A stretch of 64,000 nucleotides of DNA from positions 2,015,287-2,079,286 of the forward strand of contig NZ_JH719395.1 in NCBI RefSeq assembly GCF_000271845.1, written 5' to 3'. Positions 19,184-29,352 of this stretch are shown in pieces; the stretch's first letter is position 1, and each line of letters starts with the position of its first letter. The notes below the pieces were generated by a model that made no database searches, was not told the origin of the DNA, and was given only the letters and a program-made list of their open reading frames with translations. This DNA is from Rhizobium leguminosarum bv. trifolii WSM2297 (GTDB lineage: Bacteria > Pseudomonadota > Alphaproteobacteria > Rhizobiales > Rhizobiaceae). The position numbers and the translations under genes are program-made.

Positions 19184-19912
19184 TCAGCGCTGGACGGAGA
19201 TCAGCAGGAACATCGGGCGATCCATTTCCGTCGCCCAGTCGGAATTGTCCCGCAATTCCTGATCGTTCGGGCTCCACTCCTCGACATGGCGAATGGAAAA
19301 GCCGGCCGCGATCAATGTGTTGAGCGTCGTGCCAAGTTTGCGGTGATGCTTGATCACGCCCTTGGCGAGCCAATCGGTCGTTCGCGAGCCCTCGACAGAA
19401 TAGCGATCGAGCGGCCAGATGCGCCGCCCCGCGGCATCGGTCGCCCAGTCCGGATTGGTCGGCGCCATGTAGATCGGGTGCTCGATGGTGAAGACGAAAT
19501 GCGACCCCGGCAAAAGCGCGTCATGCACGGTAGCAACGATACCTGCGAAGTCCTCGATATAATGCAGCGCCAGCGAACTGTAGGCGAAATCGAAAGATGC
19601 CTCGGCAAGCCTTAAATGCTCGAGATCGGCGATCTCGTAGGTGGTCGCGGCATCCGTCGTCTCGGCCCTGGCTCTTGCGATCCTATTTTCCGAGATGTCG
19701 AGGCCAAGCACGCTTGCGGCACCCTGGCTCCTGGCAAAACGCGCAAACCAGCCAAAGCCGCAGCCGAGATCGACGATGCGTTTGCCGGCAAGGTCAGGCA
19801 GAAGCGCCTGCACTGCCGGCCATTCGGATGCCCCGGCAAGGCCGCGGACGGATCGGCTAAGATCGCTATACCCGGCGAAGAATTCCGCCCGGTCGTAGAT
19901 ATTCTGTGCCAT
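19184..19912 (-). CDS. Class I SAM-dependent methyltransferase
   Basis: The 242-residue protein contains the SAM-binding motif I (IVDLGCGFGWFARFA), motif II region LGLDISENRIARA, and the post-motif segment FDFAYSSLALHYIEDF, all typical of Methyltransf_11/25-type enzymes acting on small molecules. The substrate is not readable. The start is at ATG 19912. It lies between recQ and kbl on the same strand with gaps of 64-83 bases. Confidence 0.87.
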   Translation of the reverse strand: MAQNIYDRAEFFAGYSDLSRSVRGLAGASEWPAVQALLPDLAGKRIVDLGCGFGWFARFARSQGAASVLGLDISENRIARARAETTDAATTYEIADLEHLRLAEASFDFAYSSLALHYIEDFAGIVATVHDALLPGSHFVFTIEHPIYMAPTNPDWATDAAGRRIWPLDRYSVEGSRTTDWLAKGVIKHHRKLGTTLNTLIAAGFSIRHVEEWSPNDQELRDNSDWATEMDRPMFLLISVQR

Positions 19913-19995
19913 CGACGCTTCTCCTCCCGAGGCAGCATTTATCCAGCGTCTATCTTGGCTGAACTGCCGATCTCAAGGATTGGCCCGTCCCCAGT

Positions 19996-21864
19996 TCAGC
20001 CATTGTCCTGCGCCAGGATGATCTCCAGGAACGCATCGCCGTAGCGCTCGAGCTTCGCCTGCCCGACGCCCGATATGGCAAGCAATTCCTTGCGGCTCCT
20101 CGGCCTTTCGGTGGCAAAGGCAATCAGCGTCGTATCGGGGAAGACGACATAGGGCGGTACGCCGAGCGATTTGGCGATCGCCATGCGCTCAGTTCGCAGC
20201 GCTTCGAAAAGACTGCCGTCGGCGCCTGACAGTCCCGATTTGCGCTCGCTGCGTTCCGCCTTCTTCGTGCGCCGTTCCGAGGCCGGGCGGTCCTTGCGGA
20301 AGAACACCTGCCGCTCTTGCTTGAAGACGGCGCGCGCCTCCGGCTCCAGCTTCAGCGCGCCATAGGCTTCGTGATCGACACGGATCAGCCCCATGGCCAG
20401 CAGCTGGCGGTAGACGGATTGCCAGGTGCGTGATGGAATATCCTTGCCGGCGCCGAACACCGGCATATCGACATGGCCGAAACGCTCGGTCTTTTCGTTG
20501 ACGTTGCCGACAAGCACATCGATGACGTGGCCGGCGCCGAAACGCTCGCCGGTTCGGTAGATCGCGGCGAGCGCCTTGATCGCCGCTTCCGTGCCTTCCC
20601 AGGTCTCGACCGGCTTCAGGCAGGTGTCGCAATTGCCGCATTGCCCGGCATGCGCCTCACCAAAATGCGAAAGGATCGCCTGGCGGCGGCAGGAAGCGGT
20701 CTCGCAGATCGCCAGCAATGCATTGAGCTTGGCGCGCTCGACCCGCTTGATCTCCGCGGCGGCACCGCCCTCGTCGATCATCCGGCCGCGCTGGATGACG
20801 TCGGCCATACCATAGGCCATCCAGACTTCGGACGGCAGGCCGTCGCGCCCGGCGCGCCCGGTCTCCTGGTAGTAGGCTTCCACCGAGCCCGGCAGGTCGA
20901 GATGGGCGACGTAACGTACATTCGGCTTGTCGATGCCCATGCCGAAGGCGACGGTGGCGACCAGGCAAAGGTTTTCCTCTTTCAGGAAAGCATCCTGATT
21001 GGCATCGCGAACCGCCCTGTCCATGCCGGCATGGTAGGCAAGCGCGCGCACGCCCTGCCCGTTCAGCCACTCGGCCGTATCCTCGACCTTGGCGCGCGAC
21101 AGGCAATAGACGATTCCGCTGTTTCCCTTGTGGCCGGAGAGGAACCGCAGGAGCTGCTGACGCGGCTGGTCGCGCTCGACGATTTCGTAAGCGATGTTCG
21201 GACGGTCGAAGCTGGTGGTGAAGATCTCGGCATCGTCGAGCCCCAGCCGCTCGATAATGTCGTCGCGCGTATGCGGATCGGCCGTCGCCGTCAGCGCCAC
21301 CCTCGGCACGCCGGGATATTGCTCGCTGAGTTGGCCGAGCGCGCGATATTCCGGGCGGAAATCATGGCCCCATTGCGAAACGCAATGGGCCTCGTCGATC
21401 GCAAACAGGGCGATCTTTTCGTTGGCGATCAGCTCGCGAAAACCGTCGGTCAGGATGCGCTCGGGTGTGACGTAGAGAAGGTCGAGCTTACCTGCCGAAA
21501 GCGCCCGGCGAACCTCGATGAACTCCTCGCGGGACAGCGACGAATTGAGCGCTGCGGCGCGGATGCCGAGCTGCTTCATCGCCTCCACCTGATCGCGCAT
21601 CAGCGCGATCAGCGGCGAAACGACGATGCCGACGCCGTCACGGCAGAGTGCCGGGATCTGGAAGCACAGCGATTTGCCGGCGCCTGTGGGAAAGAGCACC
21701 ACGGCATCGCCGCCGGCGACCACATGTTCGACCACCAGCTGCTGCTTGCCGCGGAAGGAGGAATAGCCGTAAACCTGCTTGAGAATATCGAGTGGCGCGC
21801 GGCCGGCGGAAAACAGCGCATCGGCGGCGGAAAAGCCTGGTTCGTTCCGTTCGGTCAGCGGCAT
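19996..21864 (-). CDS. recQ: ATP-dependent DNA helicase RecQ
   Basis: The 622-residue protein has the full RecQ layout: helicase domain 1 with Walker A FPTGAGKS and the DEAH box [18 protein letters not shown], helicase domain 2 with [10 protein letters not shown], a zinc-binding RQC region (CRRQ, then CGNCDTC), a winged helix, and a C-terminal HRDC domain (about 545-615). It unwinds DNA in recombination and fork repair. Its ATG overlaps the dnaG stop codon by one base (TGATG), which implies translational coupling of the helicase to the primase. Confidence 0.96.
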   Translation of the reverse strand: MPLTERNEPGFSAADALFSAGRAPLDILKQVYGYSSFRGKQQLVVEHVVAGGDAVVLFPTGAGKSLCFQIPALCRDGVGIVVSPLIALMRDQVEAMKQLGIRAAALNSSLSREEFIEVRRALSAGKLDLLYVTPERILTDGFRELIANEKIALFAIDEAHCVSQWGHDFRPEYRALGQLSEQYPGVPRVALTATADPHTRDDIIERLGLDDAEIFTTSFDRPNIAYEIVERDQPRQQLLRFLSGHKGNSGIVYCLSRAKVEDTAEWLNGQGVRALAYHAGMDRAVRDANQDAFLKEENLCLVATVAFGMGIDKPNVRYVAHLDLPGSVEAYYQETGRAGRDGLPSEVWMAYGMADVIQRGRMIDEGGAAAEIKRVERAKLNALLAICETASCRRQAILSHFGEAHAGQCGNCDTCLKPVETWEGTEAAIKALAAIYRTGERFGAGHVIDVLVGNVNEKTERFGHVDMPVFGAGKDIPSRTWQSVYRQLLAMGLIRVDHEAYGALKLEPEARAVFKQERQVFFRKDRPASERRTKKAERSERKSGLSGADGSLFEALRTERMAIAKSLGVPPYVVFPDTTLIAFATERPRSRKELLAISGVGQAKLERYGDAFLEIILAQDNG

Positions 21865-23870
21865 CAGTGGTTCGCCGCCCCTTTGACGCGGCCGGAAAGC
21901 ACGCCGAAGCCGTCGATGATCGCCTCCTGGTTCTCAAGGCGCACCCCTTCAAAATGCACTTCCTGCTGCGCCCGCATCAGCTGAACGATCGCCTCGCCGT
22001 CGCCGGCCTCGGTCGCCAGCGCGATCTCGCGTTCGAGCTCGTTCTTCTGCCGGCGCAGCGCTTTTGCCCGTTTGTGGGAGGCCAGCGCCTGCCGGTATCC
22101 CTCACGCGCATCCTCCATCGCCGCCTCTTCGGTGGCGATCCACAGCCGGGCATTGCGCACCTGCTGGTCGAGGCTCTTGATGAGTGGGCCGAAACCTTCG
22201 AATTCCAGCCGTTCGGTCAGATATTCGCGCGTCAGATGCGGGCCGGCAACGGCAGCGGCGGCCCCAAGCATCGCCGACCAGAGCCGCTGCAGTTCACGGC
22301 TGTCATATTCGATCGCGGCGATTTCGTCATAATCGTCGATCATCAGCGCCGGATGATTGACGACGGTCAGCGCCAGCACGCTTTCGCGCAGCGCCGTATG
22401 GGCCTGGTGGCCGCGAACGGGGCCCGAGCGGGCAAGTCGGTCGGAAATGACGCTGGGGCTTTTCGGCCCTGCCTTGCCCGGATTGTCGCGGCCCGCGCGG
22501 TAGTTGCCGTTGCCGTTGAAGCCGCGGCGCTCGCCATTATTGCGGTTCTGGAACTGCGGCTGGAAGAAGGCGTTCAGCCGGTCGCGAATGTCCTGCTGAT
22601 AATGGCGGCGGACATTCTCATCGGCGATGACGGCGACGAGTTGCTTCAGCCGCGCCTCGAGCTCGGCGCGTGCCTCGGGTGTGTCGAATTTGCCGGTGTT
22701 GATCTCCCGGCTCCACAGCATTTCGGATAGCGGCTTTGCCTGGCTCATCACCTTGTCGAAGGGGGCGCGGCCGTCATCGCGCACGAGATCATCCGGGTCC
22801 TTGCCATCGGGCAGAAGCGCGAAGCGGACGGAACGGCCCGGCTTCAGATGCGGCAGCGCCAGTTCGGCGGCGCGATTGGCAGCGCGGATGCCGGCTCCGT
22901 CACCGTCGAAGCAGAGCACCGGCTGCGGCACCATCTTCCAGAGCAGCTCGAGCTGGTTTTCGGTGAGCGCCGTGCCGAGTGGCGCGACGGCATTCTCAAT
23001 GCCCGCCTGATAGAGCGCGATCACGTCCATATAGCCTTCGACGGCGATAATGGTGCCGCTCGCATTGTCGTCCTGAAGATCGCCGCGGCCCGGCCCCTGG
23101 ATCGCACGGCGCGCGCGGGCGAAATTGTAAAGGACATTACCCTTGTGGAAGAGCTCCGTCTCATTGGAGTTCAGATATTTCGCCGGCGCATCGGCCGACA
23201 TGGCGCGGCCGCCGAAGGCGATCACCTTTTCCCGGGACGAAAGGATCGGGAACATGATCCGATCGCGGAAGCGATCATAGGACACCGGCACGTTTTCATG
23301 AACGACCAGGCCGCAAGCCTCGATCTGCTCCTTGGAGACACCCTTGCCGGCGAGGAATTCCTTGAGCGCATTGCGGCTATCGGGCGCAAAACCGAGACGG
23401 AAGGTCTCGATGGTGCGGCCCGTCAGCCCGCGATCGCGCAGATAGGCGCGCGCCCTCGCCCCATTCGCCGTCTGCAATTGATCCTGAAAAAATTGTGTCG
23501 CCATTTCCATGACGTCGATCAGCGAGCCGCGCTCCTTCTCGCGCTTCTCCATCACAGGATCGGCAAGCGGCATCGGAACACCGGCCATATCGGCGATCTG
23601 CTGCACCGCCTCGGGAAAGCTCAAGCCTTCCAGCTCGGTGAGGAAGCGGAAATGATCGCCGGTGACGCCGCAGCCGAAGCAGTGATAGCGGCCCTTCCGG
23701 TCTTCGCAGTGGAAACTCGGCGATTTCTCGCCATGGAACGGGCAGCAGGCCCAGTAATCACCACGCGACACGTTGGTCTTGCGCTTATCCCAGCTGACGC
23801 GGCGCGCAATCACGTTCGAAATCGGAACGCGGTCGCGAATATCATCGAGAAAGGTGTTGGAAAAGCGCAT
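21864..23870 (-). CDS. dnaG: DNA primase DnaG
   Basis: Starting at the ATG at 23870, behind AAGAGG, the product is 668 residues and begins [18 protein letters not shown], the usual start in rhizobia; the open frame extends 51 bases further. The N-terminal zinc finger is [13 protein letters not shown] followed by CFGC. The catalytic core includes FGGRAM and [10 protein letters not shown] and the Toprim motifs [10 protein letters not shown] and FDGDGAG. The C-terminal part (about 430-668) is the helicase-interacting region. It makes RNA primers for replication. recQ follows with a one-base overlap. Confidence 0.96.
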   Translation of the reverse strand: MRFSNTFLDDIRDRVPISNVIARRVSWDKRKTNVSRGDYWACCPFHGEKSPSFHCEDRKGRYHCFGCGVTGDHFRFLTELEGLSFPEAVQQIADMAGVPMPLADPVMEKREKERGSLIDVMEMATQFFQDQLQTANGARARAYLRDRGLTGRTIETFRLGFAPDSRNALKEFLAGKGVSKEQIEACGLVVHENVPVSYDRFRDRIMFPILSSREKVIAFGGRAMSADAPAKYLNSNETELFHKGNVLYNFARARRAIQGPGRGDLQDDNASGTIIAVEGYMDVIALYQAGIENAVAPLGTALTENQLELLWKMVPQPVLCFDGDGAGIRAANRAAELALPHLKPGRSVRFALLPDGKDPDDLVRDDGRAPFDKVMSQAKPLSEMLWSREINTGKFDTPEARAELEARLKQLVAVIADENVRRHYQQDIRDRLNAFFQPQFQNRNNGERRGFNGNGNYRAGRDNPGKAGPKSPSVISDRLARSGPVRGHQAHTALRESVLALTVVNHPALMIDDYDEIAAIEYDSRELQRLWSAMLGAAAAVAGPHLTREYLTERLEFEGFGPLIKSLDQQVRNARLWIATEEAAMEDAREGYRQALASHKRAKALRRQKNELEREIALATEAGDGEAIVQLMRAQQEVHFEGVRLENQEAIIDGFGVLSGRVKGAANH

Positions 23871-24543
23871 CGAAACCTCTTGGCCAGCCTCCATATAAGC
23901 TGCTTTGCCGCTCCATGCCACGAAACTTGTCAGGAAAACCCGCTATTCACAGGCAAGTGCACCCGTCATCAGCGGCGTCGGTTATCCAATCAAAAACACG
24001 TTACCGCCCCCTGCGACAGGGTGCGACATTATTGTCTTTCGAGCGCTGAATTTCCCACCTCGCAAAAGACTCGGCAAGCGTGTCGAGCCTTTGATGAAAC
24101 CGATTTAAACCGTTTTATAACAAACACTTATCACCTGAATCGATGGCACAACCTTATTCCGGAGCGGCCATCCAAGCGATCACTTCGACGCCTCCAAAAA
24201 CGACGTTTTCGGCAATCATTATTTTTTTGTAATTTGAATAAGCAGCCGGCCCGCAATAGGTTCGATCTCAACAAAGCGATCCCCGAGCGAAGCACCATCC
24301 CTACCCCCGGCGCCGCTTCGCAAGGGTGCCTTTGCAAATACCCTCCGGCTTGGGCCTCGGCCCTGCGTTTGCCGGCGGAAGCAAAGAGCAAGAAGGCAGG
24401 AGCGCCCCCAGCTCCTGCCTTCTTAAATTTTGGCTTCCCCTGAAACAAATTCCCTTTTGAAATTAACCGATTATTGACAAAACCGTTGACACGCGGCGCC
24501 TGCCTGAAAGAAGTATGCGCCGAATTCCCTGGACCGCTTTCAC
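23871..24543. other. Long intergenic region with hairpin; possible small RNA
   Basis: No convincing gene lies in this 673-base spacer between the divergent dnaG and the gene at 24544. Frames on both strands have unusual composition. The left part is upstream of dnaG. The right part (about 24230-24440) is GC-rich after an AT-rich start and ends in the strong hairpin at 24391-24423. Two TTGACA sequences occur at 24474-24479 and 24486-24491. Confidence 0.5.
24391..24423 (+). terminator. Terminator-like hairpin, possible end of a small RNA
   Basis: AGAAGGCAGGAGC at 24391-24403 pairs perfectly over 13 bp with GCTCCTGCCTTCT at 24411-24423, with a seven-base loop, and is followed by TAAATTTTGG. No gene precedes it on the plus strand, which suggests either a small RNA from about 24230 or a structural element. 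The T-run is weak. Confidence 0.45.
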
Positions 24544-25431
24544 ATGGCCTTTACCGCTGAAAATCTTGCAGCCGACGATCGCTTTCTCGCTGCGATCCTG
24601 CATTGCGCCGATCAGATGCTTACGATCTATCGTGAGAGCCCGCGCATCGCCTCGATTTTCGCCGCACAGCAGCGCTGGCTGATGGCCCATGCCGGCTTTG
24701 CGCTTCATTATGGCCACCCCGACCATGAAAAGAGCGGGCTCTATTCCGGCCGCTTCATCGATTTCGCGGTCCGGAACGACATCGCCAGCCGCAATACCGC
24801 CGCGGCCTTCATGCAGGAAATGCTGGCCTATCGCTTCCTGCGGCCGGTTCCCGGCCCCGACAAGCGCACACGCTACCTGGAGCCCACGGAAACCGCCGAG
24901 GAGCATTTCACCAGGTGGCTCGTCGCCCATCTGACGATCCTCGACAGCCTCGATGGCGGTGAACGCGCCGGCAAGGTCACCGCCGATCCCTCGGCGATGA
25001 TGGCAGCGATCCAGCCGCGGATCGCCAAGGCGATCATCGGCAGCGAAGCGGTGCGCAATCCCGGCGCCACCTTCAACCTCTTCAACTGGGCAAATACCGG
25101 CGGCTTGGTGATGGACTACCTGATCTCACGCCTTCCGGAATTTCCCCGGACGGCCGAACGTGTCGTGATTGGGCCGCTGTCGCTCAGGGAAATCCGCGAA
25201 CAGTTCATGATTTCCAACACCCACCTGAAGCGGCTTCTGACGCAAGCGGCGACCATGGAGAGCGTCGGCTGGACCGAACCCTCCCGCAAGGGCGACTTCT
25301 GGCTGTCGGGCCGCTTCATCATGGAATATTGGAATTATCAGGCGGCGAAATTCGCTGTCATCGATGCCGCAGCCGAGGCGGTGCTCGGGCCTGCGGTTCA
25401 GAACGAACCGCAGGCGAGACGGGTCGTCTGA
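24544..25431 (+). CDS. Hypothetical protein, winged-helix-like C-terminus
   Basis: The 295-residue soluble protein is not one I recognise. It is largely helical. The stretch SLREIREQFMISNTHLKRLL (about residues 216-235) looks like a helix-turn-helix with a following wing, so a DNA-binding role is possible. No signal peptide or membrane segment is seen. The ATG has no obvious ribosome binding site, and TTGACA-like sequences lie 50-70 bases upstream. It converges with the YqeY gene, with only 3 bases between stops. Confidence 0.7.
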   Translation: MAFTAENLAADDRFLAAILHCADQMLTIYRESPRIASIFAAQQRWLMAHAGFALHYGHPDHEKSGLYSGRFIDFAVRNDIASRNTAAAFMQEMLAYRFLRPVPGPDKRTRYLEPTETAEEHFTRWLVAHLTILDSLDGGERAGKVTADPSAMMAAIQPRIAKAIIGSEAVRNPGATFNLFNWANTGGLVMDYLISRLPEFPRTAERVVIGPLSLREIREQFMISNTHLKRLLTQAATMESVGWTEPSRKGDFWLSGRFIMEYWNYQAAKFAVIDAAAEAVLGPAVQNEPQARRVV

Positions 25432-25434
25432 GGT

Positions 25435-25890
25435 TTATCCGTTCAGCAGTTCCTTGACGGTCGCCGACGCCTTGGCGAAATCCATCTGGCCGGCATAACG
25501 TTCTTTCAGCGCCGCCATGACCTTGCCCATGTCCTTGGCGCCGGCAGCACCGGTCTCGGCGATGATCGCCGACACATTGGAGCGCACTTCGCTGTCCGAA
25601 AGCTGCTTCGGCATGAAATCCTGGATGACGGTGATTTCGGCTCGCTCCTTGGCGGCAAGCTCCGGCCGGGAATTCTCTTCGTAGATCTTTGCCGATTCGT
25701 CGCGCTGCTTCACCATCTTGGCGAGGATCTGCAGAATCTCGTCGTCGCTCGCCTGCTCCTTGCCGGTGCCGCGATTGGCGATATCGCGATCCTTGACCGC
25801 GGCCTGAATCAGCCGGACGGTGGAAAGCCGCTCCGCATTCTTGGCCTTCATCGCCTCTTTCAGCTGGGTGGCGAGTTGATCGCGCAGCAT
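25435..25890 (-). CDS. GatB/YqeY domain protein
   Basis: The 151-residue product is a YqeY-type protein: MLRDQLATQLKEAMKAKNAER at the N-terminus, then the helix pair RDESAKIYEENSRPELAAKE and the C-terminal helical domain ending with VKELLNG. This domain is also the tail of GatB, the amidotransferase subunit, and may bind tRNA. The start is taken at ATG 25890 because AGGAG lies eight bases before it; a GTG at 25899 is too close to it. The gene is upstream of and divergent from carA. In many bacteria yqeY is near dnaG and rpoD, as here. Confidence 0.9.
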   Translation of the reverse strand: MLRDQLATQLKEAMKAKNAERLSTVRLIQAAVKDRDIANRGTGKEQASDDEILQILAKMVKQRDESAKIYEENSRPELAAKERAEITVIQDFMPKQLSDSEVRSNVSAIIAETGAAGAKDMGKVMAALKERYAGQMDFAKASATVKELLNG

Positions 25891-26160
25891 GGTCTTCACT
25901 CCTGTTTTGATGCCGCTTCATAAACCACGCTGATACGGCGGATCAAATAAATTGCGCGGTCGCCACGATAAAGCGCAGGAAAATGGCGGCAATCTCGGCT
26001 AGAAAGATTGACGCTAAGCGATTGCGTGGCTATTTACCGCCACCTGCACCAAAATTCGTGATCAGGCCTGAAGCGCGCGGCATTGCCGTGTCCACACGCC
26101 TGCGAGATTAAATGGCGACGAGCGCGGCAACGCGCGTCGGCCGCCGGAAACGGGATGAAG

Positions 26161-27366
26161 ATGACCGCGACAGCACCCTGGACAATCGAAAAGCCGACCG
26201 CCCTGCTCGTTCTTGCCGACGGCACGGTCATCGAAGGCAAGGGCATCGGCGCCACAGGCAAGGTCCAGGCCGAAGTGGTCTTCAACACGGCGCTGACTGG
26301 CTATGAAGAGATCATGACCGACCCTTCCTATCTCGGCCAGATCGTCACCTTCACCTTTCCGCATATCGGCAATATCGGCGCCAATGATGAAGACATCGAG
26401 GATCTGACGCCTGCCGCCCGCCACGGCGCCGTCGGCGTCATCTTCAAGGCCGACATCACCGAGCCTTCGAACTACCGCGCCGCCAAGCATCTCGACCAAT
26501 GGCTGAAGGCGCGCGGCGTCATCGGTCTTTGCGGCATCGATACACGCGCGCTGACCGCCTGGATCCGCGAGAACGGTGCACCGAACGCGGTGATCGCCCA
26601 CGATCCGAACGGCGTCTTCGATATCGAGGCGCTGAAGACCGAGGCCAGAGCCTGGAGCGGCCTCGAAGGTCTCGATCTTGCCAAGGTCGCTTCGTCGGGC
26701 CAGTCCTCGCAATGGACAGAGACGCCGTGGGTCTGGAACGAAGGTTACGGCCAACTCGGCTCGGCCGATGCCAAATACCACGTCGTCTGCCTCGATTACG
26801 GGGTCAAGCGCAACATCCTGCGGCTGTTTGCCGGCCTCGACTGCAAGGTGACCGTCGTGCCGGCGGCAACCAGCGCCGAAGACGTCCTCGCCATGCAGCC
26901 GGACGGCATCTTCCTGTCGAACGGCCCGGGCGATCCGGCGGCGACCGGCGAATATGCCGTGCCGGTGATCAAGACGCTGGTTAAGACCGATATCCCGGTC
27001 TTCGGCATCTGCCTCGGCCATCAGATGCTGGGTCTTGCCCTCGGCGCCAAGACCGAGAAGATGCATCAGGGCCATCACGGCGCCAACCATCCCGTCAAGG
27101 ATCATACAACCGGCAAGGTCGAGATCGTCTCGATGAACCATGGCTTCGCGGTCGACTCTAAGTCGCTGCCCGATGGCGTTGAAGAGACTCATATTTCCCT
27201 TTTCGACGGCACCAATTGCGGCTTACGCGTGCTCGGCAAGCAGGTCTTCTCCGTCCAACACCATCCGGAAGCCTCTCCCGGCCCGCAGGACAGCCACTAT
27301 CTCTTCCGCCGCTTCATCAACATGGTGCGCGAGAAGAAGGGCGAACCGGCGCTAGCAGAACGCTAA
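26161..27366 (+). CDS. carA: Carbamoyl-phosphate synthase small subunit
   Basis: The 401-residue subunit hydrolyses glutamine and passes ammonia to CarB for arginine and pyrimidine synthesis. The N-terminal CPSase domain has ALLVLADGTVIEGKGIG and the FNTALTGYEEIMTDPSY segment. The class I amidotransferase domain has the nucleophile cysteine in FGICLGHQMLGLALG and the His-Glu pair in VQHHPEASPGP. The start at 26161 gives the family length; an ATG two codons earlier (26155) is equally readable. An intrinsic terminator follows, and carB lies 6.7 kb away. Confidence 0.96.
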   Translation: MTATAPWTIEKPTALLVLADGTVIEGKGIGATGKVQAEVVFNTALTGYEEIMTDPSYLGQIVTFTFPHIGNIGANDEDIEDLTPAARHGAVGVIFKADITEPSNYRAAKHLDQWLKARGVIGLCGIDTRALTAWIRENGAPNAVIAHDPNGVFDIEALKTEARAWSGLEGLDLAKVASSGQSSQWTETPWVWNEGYGQLGSADAKYHVVCLDYGVKRNILRLFAGLDCKVTVVPAATSAEDVLAMQPDGIFLSNGPGDPAATGEYAVPVIKTLVKTDIPVFGICLGHQMLGLALGAKTEKMHQGHHGANHPVKDHTTGKVEIVSMNHGFAVDSKSLPDGVEETHISLFDGTNCGLRVLGKQVFSVQHHPEASPGPQDSHYLFRRFINMVREKKGEPALAER

Positions 27367-27380
27367 TCGTAAGGATTCCG

Positions 27381-27407
27381 AAAAGGCCCCTTCAACCGGG
27401 CCTTTTT
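27381..27407 (+). terminator. carA terminator
   Basis: AAAAGGCCC and GGGCCTTTTT form a stem with a loop of eight bases, 15 bases past the carA stop codon, and the second arm runs into a T-tract (CCTTTTTCTT). Confidence 0.9.
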
Positions 27408-27483
27408 CTTGCTCCGCATATTGACCTCAACTTAACTTGAGGAACTACAAGACCTCCTGCAGATCTGACGCAGGAGAAAATGG

Positions 27484-27804
27484 ATGAGCGGAGCCTTCTT
27501 TCGTGTCGACAAATTCGTCGTGCCGGCCGCGGCGCGTGAGGAATTTCTCGTCAAAGTGATGATGACCCACAAGCTGCTGGAGGCGCAGGAGGGGTTCATC
27601 GATCATAGGGTGCTGGAGCAGGTCGCCGGACCCGGCGAATTCAATTTCGTCACCATTGCCGAATGGGAAAATGCCGAGGTCGTCGAGCGCGTAAGGGCAG
27701 CCGTCGCGGCCGCCCACAAGGCTGCCAATTTCGATCCGCAGGAAATGTTTGCGCGTCTCGGCATTCGCGCCGATATGGCCAGCTACAAGCCTGTCGCCGC
27801 TTAG
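27484..27804 (+). CDS. Antibiotic biosynthesis monooxygenase (ABM) domain protein
   Basis: The 106-residue protein is a small ABM-type ferredoxin-like domain: FFRVDKFVVPAAAREEFLVKV, then LEAQEGFIDHRVLEQ, then VTIAEWENAEVVERVR. Such proteins form dimers and include cofactor-free monooxygenases and haem-degrading enzymes, but many have no known substrate. The start lies behind CAGGAG. It converges with the MATE gene, with two bases between stop codons. Confidence 0.82.
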   Translation: MSGAFFRVDKFVVPAAAREEFLVKVMMTHKLLEAQEGFIDHRVLEQVAGPGEFNFVTIAEWENAEVVERVRAAVAAAHKAANFDPQEMFARLGIRADMASYKPVAA

Positions 27805-27806
27805 GC

Positions 27807-29210
27807 TCAGGCGCCGGCCATCGCCCCTTCCCGGCGAAGCAGACGATAGAACCGCCAGCAGAGCATGACGGCCGCCGCCGCCAGCCCGACGAGGAAGCCG
27901 AACCAGATGCCGATGCCGCCGAAGCCCAGCGGGAAGGCAAAGGCCCAGGCAAGGAAGAAGCCGATCGGCCAATAAGCAATCAACGCCATGATCATCGGCA
28001 CGCGTGCATCCTTGAGGCCGCGGAGCAATCCGTTGGCGACCACCTGCAATCCGTCGACGAGCTGGAAAAGACCGGCAACGACGATCAGCGGCCCGGCATA
28101 GGCAAGCACCGCGGGCGCCTCCGGCGAGTTGACGTCGAGGAACCAGCTGCCAAGGAATTGCGGCATGGTGGCAAAGAGCACCGAGCCCACGGCGGAAATG
28201 GCGCAGGCAAGGATAAGCACCATGACCGAGGCGCGCACCAGCCCGCGGTAATCACCCTGACCATGGGCAACGCCGACGCGCACCGTCGCCGCCTGGCTGA
28301 GGCCGAGCGGGATCATGAAGGCGATCGAGGCCCATTGCAGGGCGATGCCGTGAGCGGCGAGTTCGATGGTGCCGATGTAGCCCATCAGCAGCGAGGCCAC
28401 CGTGAACAGGCTGACCTCGGCAAGCACGGTGACGCTGATCGGAAAACCGAGCCGGAGGACCTCCAGCAGCGCATGCCAGTCAGGCTTCCAGAACCGCACG
28501 AAGATCTCGTAGCGCCGTGTCTCCTCGCGCCTCTGGACGAAGGCGAGGATGAAGAGAAAACCGGCCGTCTGCACAACGACAGAAACGATCGCGGCCCCCT
28601 CGAGCCCCATCGCCGGAAAGCCGAAATGGCCGAGCACCAGCGCATAGGCGAAGATCGCGTTCAACACCAGCGTGGCGATGGTGACGTTGAGGATGATGCC
28701 CGCCTTGCCGATGGCGCTAACCAGCGCGCGCATGACATTGAAAAGCAGCGCCGGCAGCACGCCGAACTGGCCGATCATGATATAGCCATGGGCGAGCTTG
28801 GCGACCTCCGGCTTCTGCTGCGCAAAGAGAAGGATCTGCTCGGAATTGAAGAAGGCGGGCTGCATGAGGACCCAATATGCGATCACCACCCAGAGACCCA
28901 TGCGCAGCGCCCGGCGCACCGAGACGACGTCGCCGCGGCCATAGGCCTGCGCCACCATCGGAATGACGGCGATGGCAAAGCCCGAACCGAAGATCAGGAT
29001 CGTGAACAGGAACTGGGCAGACAGCACCATCGCCGCCAGATGCTCGGCGCCGAGACGGCCGACGATCATCACGTCGGTGGTGTTGATGCCGAGCTGGGCG
29101 AGCTGCGCGCCGATCAGCGGAATGCCGAGCGCCAGCGTTGCACGGAAATGTGCGCCCCAACGATTATCGGTTGTCGGCGCAAGCCTGCGCGCGTCGATCG
29201 GCGTGTCCAT
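27807..29210 (-). CDS. MATE family multidrug efflux protein (NorM type)
   Basis: Starting at ATG 29210, the product is 467 residues with 12 hydrophobic segments in two MatE halves. Typical segments are ALGIPLIGAQLAQLGINTTDVMIVGRLG at the start of half one (given in part) and GFPISVTVLAEVSLFTVASL at the start of half two. MATE proteins export cationic drugs and other toxic compounds using sodium or protons. The frame extends to 29264, but the MDTPIDARR start is more natural. The substrate cannot be told. Confidence 0.9.
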   Translation of the reverse strand: MDTPIDARRLAPTTDNRWGAHFRATLALGIPLIGAQLAQLGINTTDVMIVGRLGAEHLAAMVLSAQFLFTILIFGSGFAIAVIPMVAQAYGRGDVVSVRRALRMGLWVVIAYWVLMQPAFFNSEQILLFAQQKPEVAKLAHGYIMIGQFGVLPALLFNVMRALVSAIGKAGIILNVTIATLVLNAIFAYALVLGHFGFPAMGLEGAAIVSVVVQTAGFLFILAFVQRREETRRYEIFVRFWKPDWHALLEVLRLGFPISVTVLAEVSLFTVASLLMGYIGTIELAAHGIALQWASIAFMIPLGLSQAATVRVGVAHGQGDYRGLVRASVMVLILACAISAVGSVLFATMPQFLGSWFLDVNSPEAPAVLAYAGPLIVVAGLFQLVDGLQVVANGLLRGLKDARVPMIMALIAYWPIGFFLAWAFAFPLGFGGIGIWFGFLVGLAAAAVMLCWRFYRLLRREGAMAGA

Positions 29211-29265
29211 GACACTAGTCCTGTGATTGAAATCGCGTCGCCGCAGTTCGCGGCAAAATATCATT

Positions 29266-29287
29266 CCGGGCTTAGATCAAAGCCCGG
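29266..29287 (-). terminator. Possible terminator of the TetA-like gene
   Basis: CCGGGCTT and AAGCCCGG form a perfect 8-bp stem with a six-base loop. On the minus strand it is followed by AATGATATTTTG and lies between the TetA-like gene and the MATE gene. Confidence 0.5.
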
Positions 29288-29352
29288 CGAAGCACTACCC
29301 CAAAACAGGCAGATGATGAAAAATTCATCATCACATCAGCATTCCTGATCGA

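Noticed and set aside
20473..21984. 503-codon plus-strand frame, and 22848-24443
   Set aside because: They are antisense to recQ and dnaG and are composed like mirror frames.
24131..24448. 105-codon minus-strand frame
   Set aside because: It has an unusual arginine/alanine-rich composition, no start signal, and contains the hairpin at 24391-24423.
25983..26111. Short open frame ending just before carA, possible leader peptide
   Set aside because: The 42-codon peptide has no arginine or pyrimidine attenuation features and no ribosome binding site.
27663..29348. 561-codon plus-strand frame
   Set aside because: It is antisense to the MATE exporter gene.
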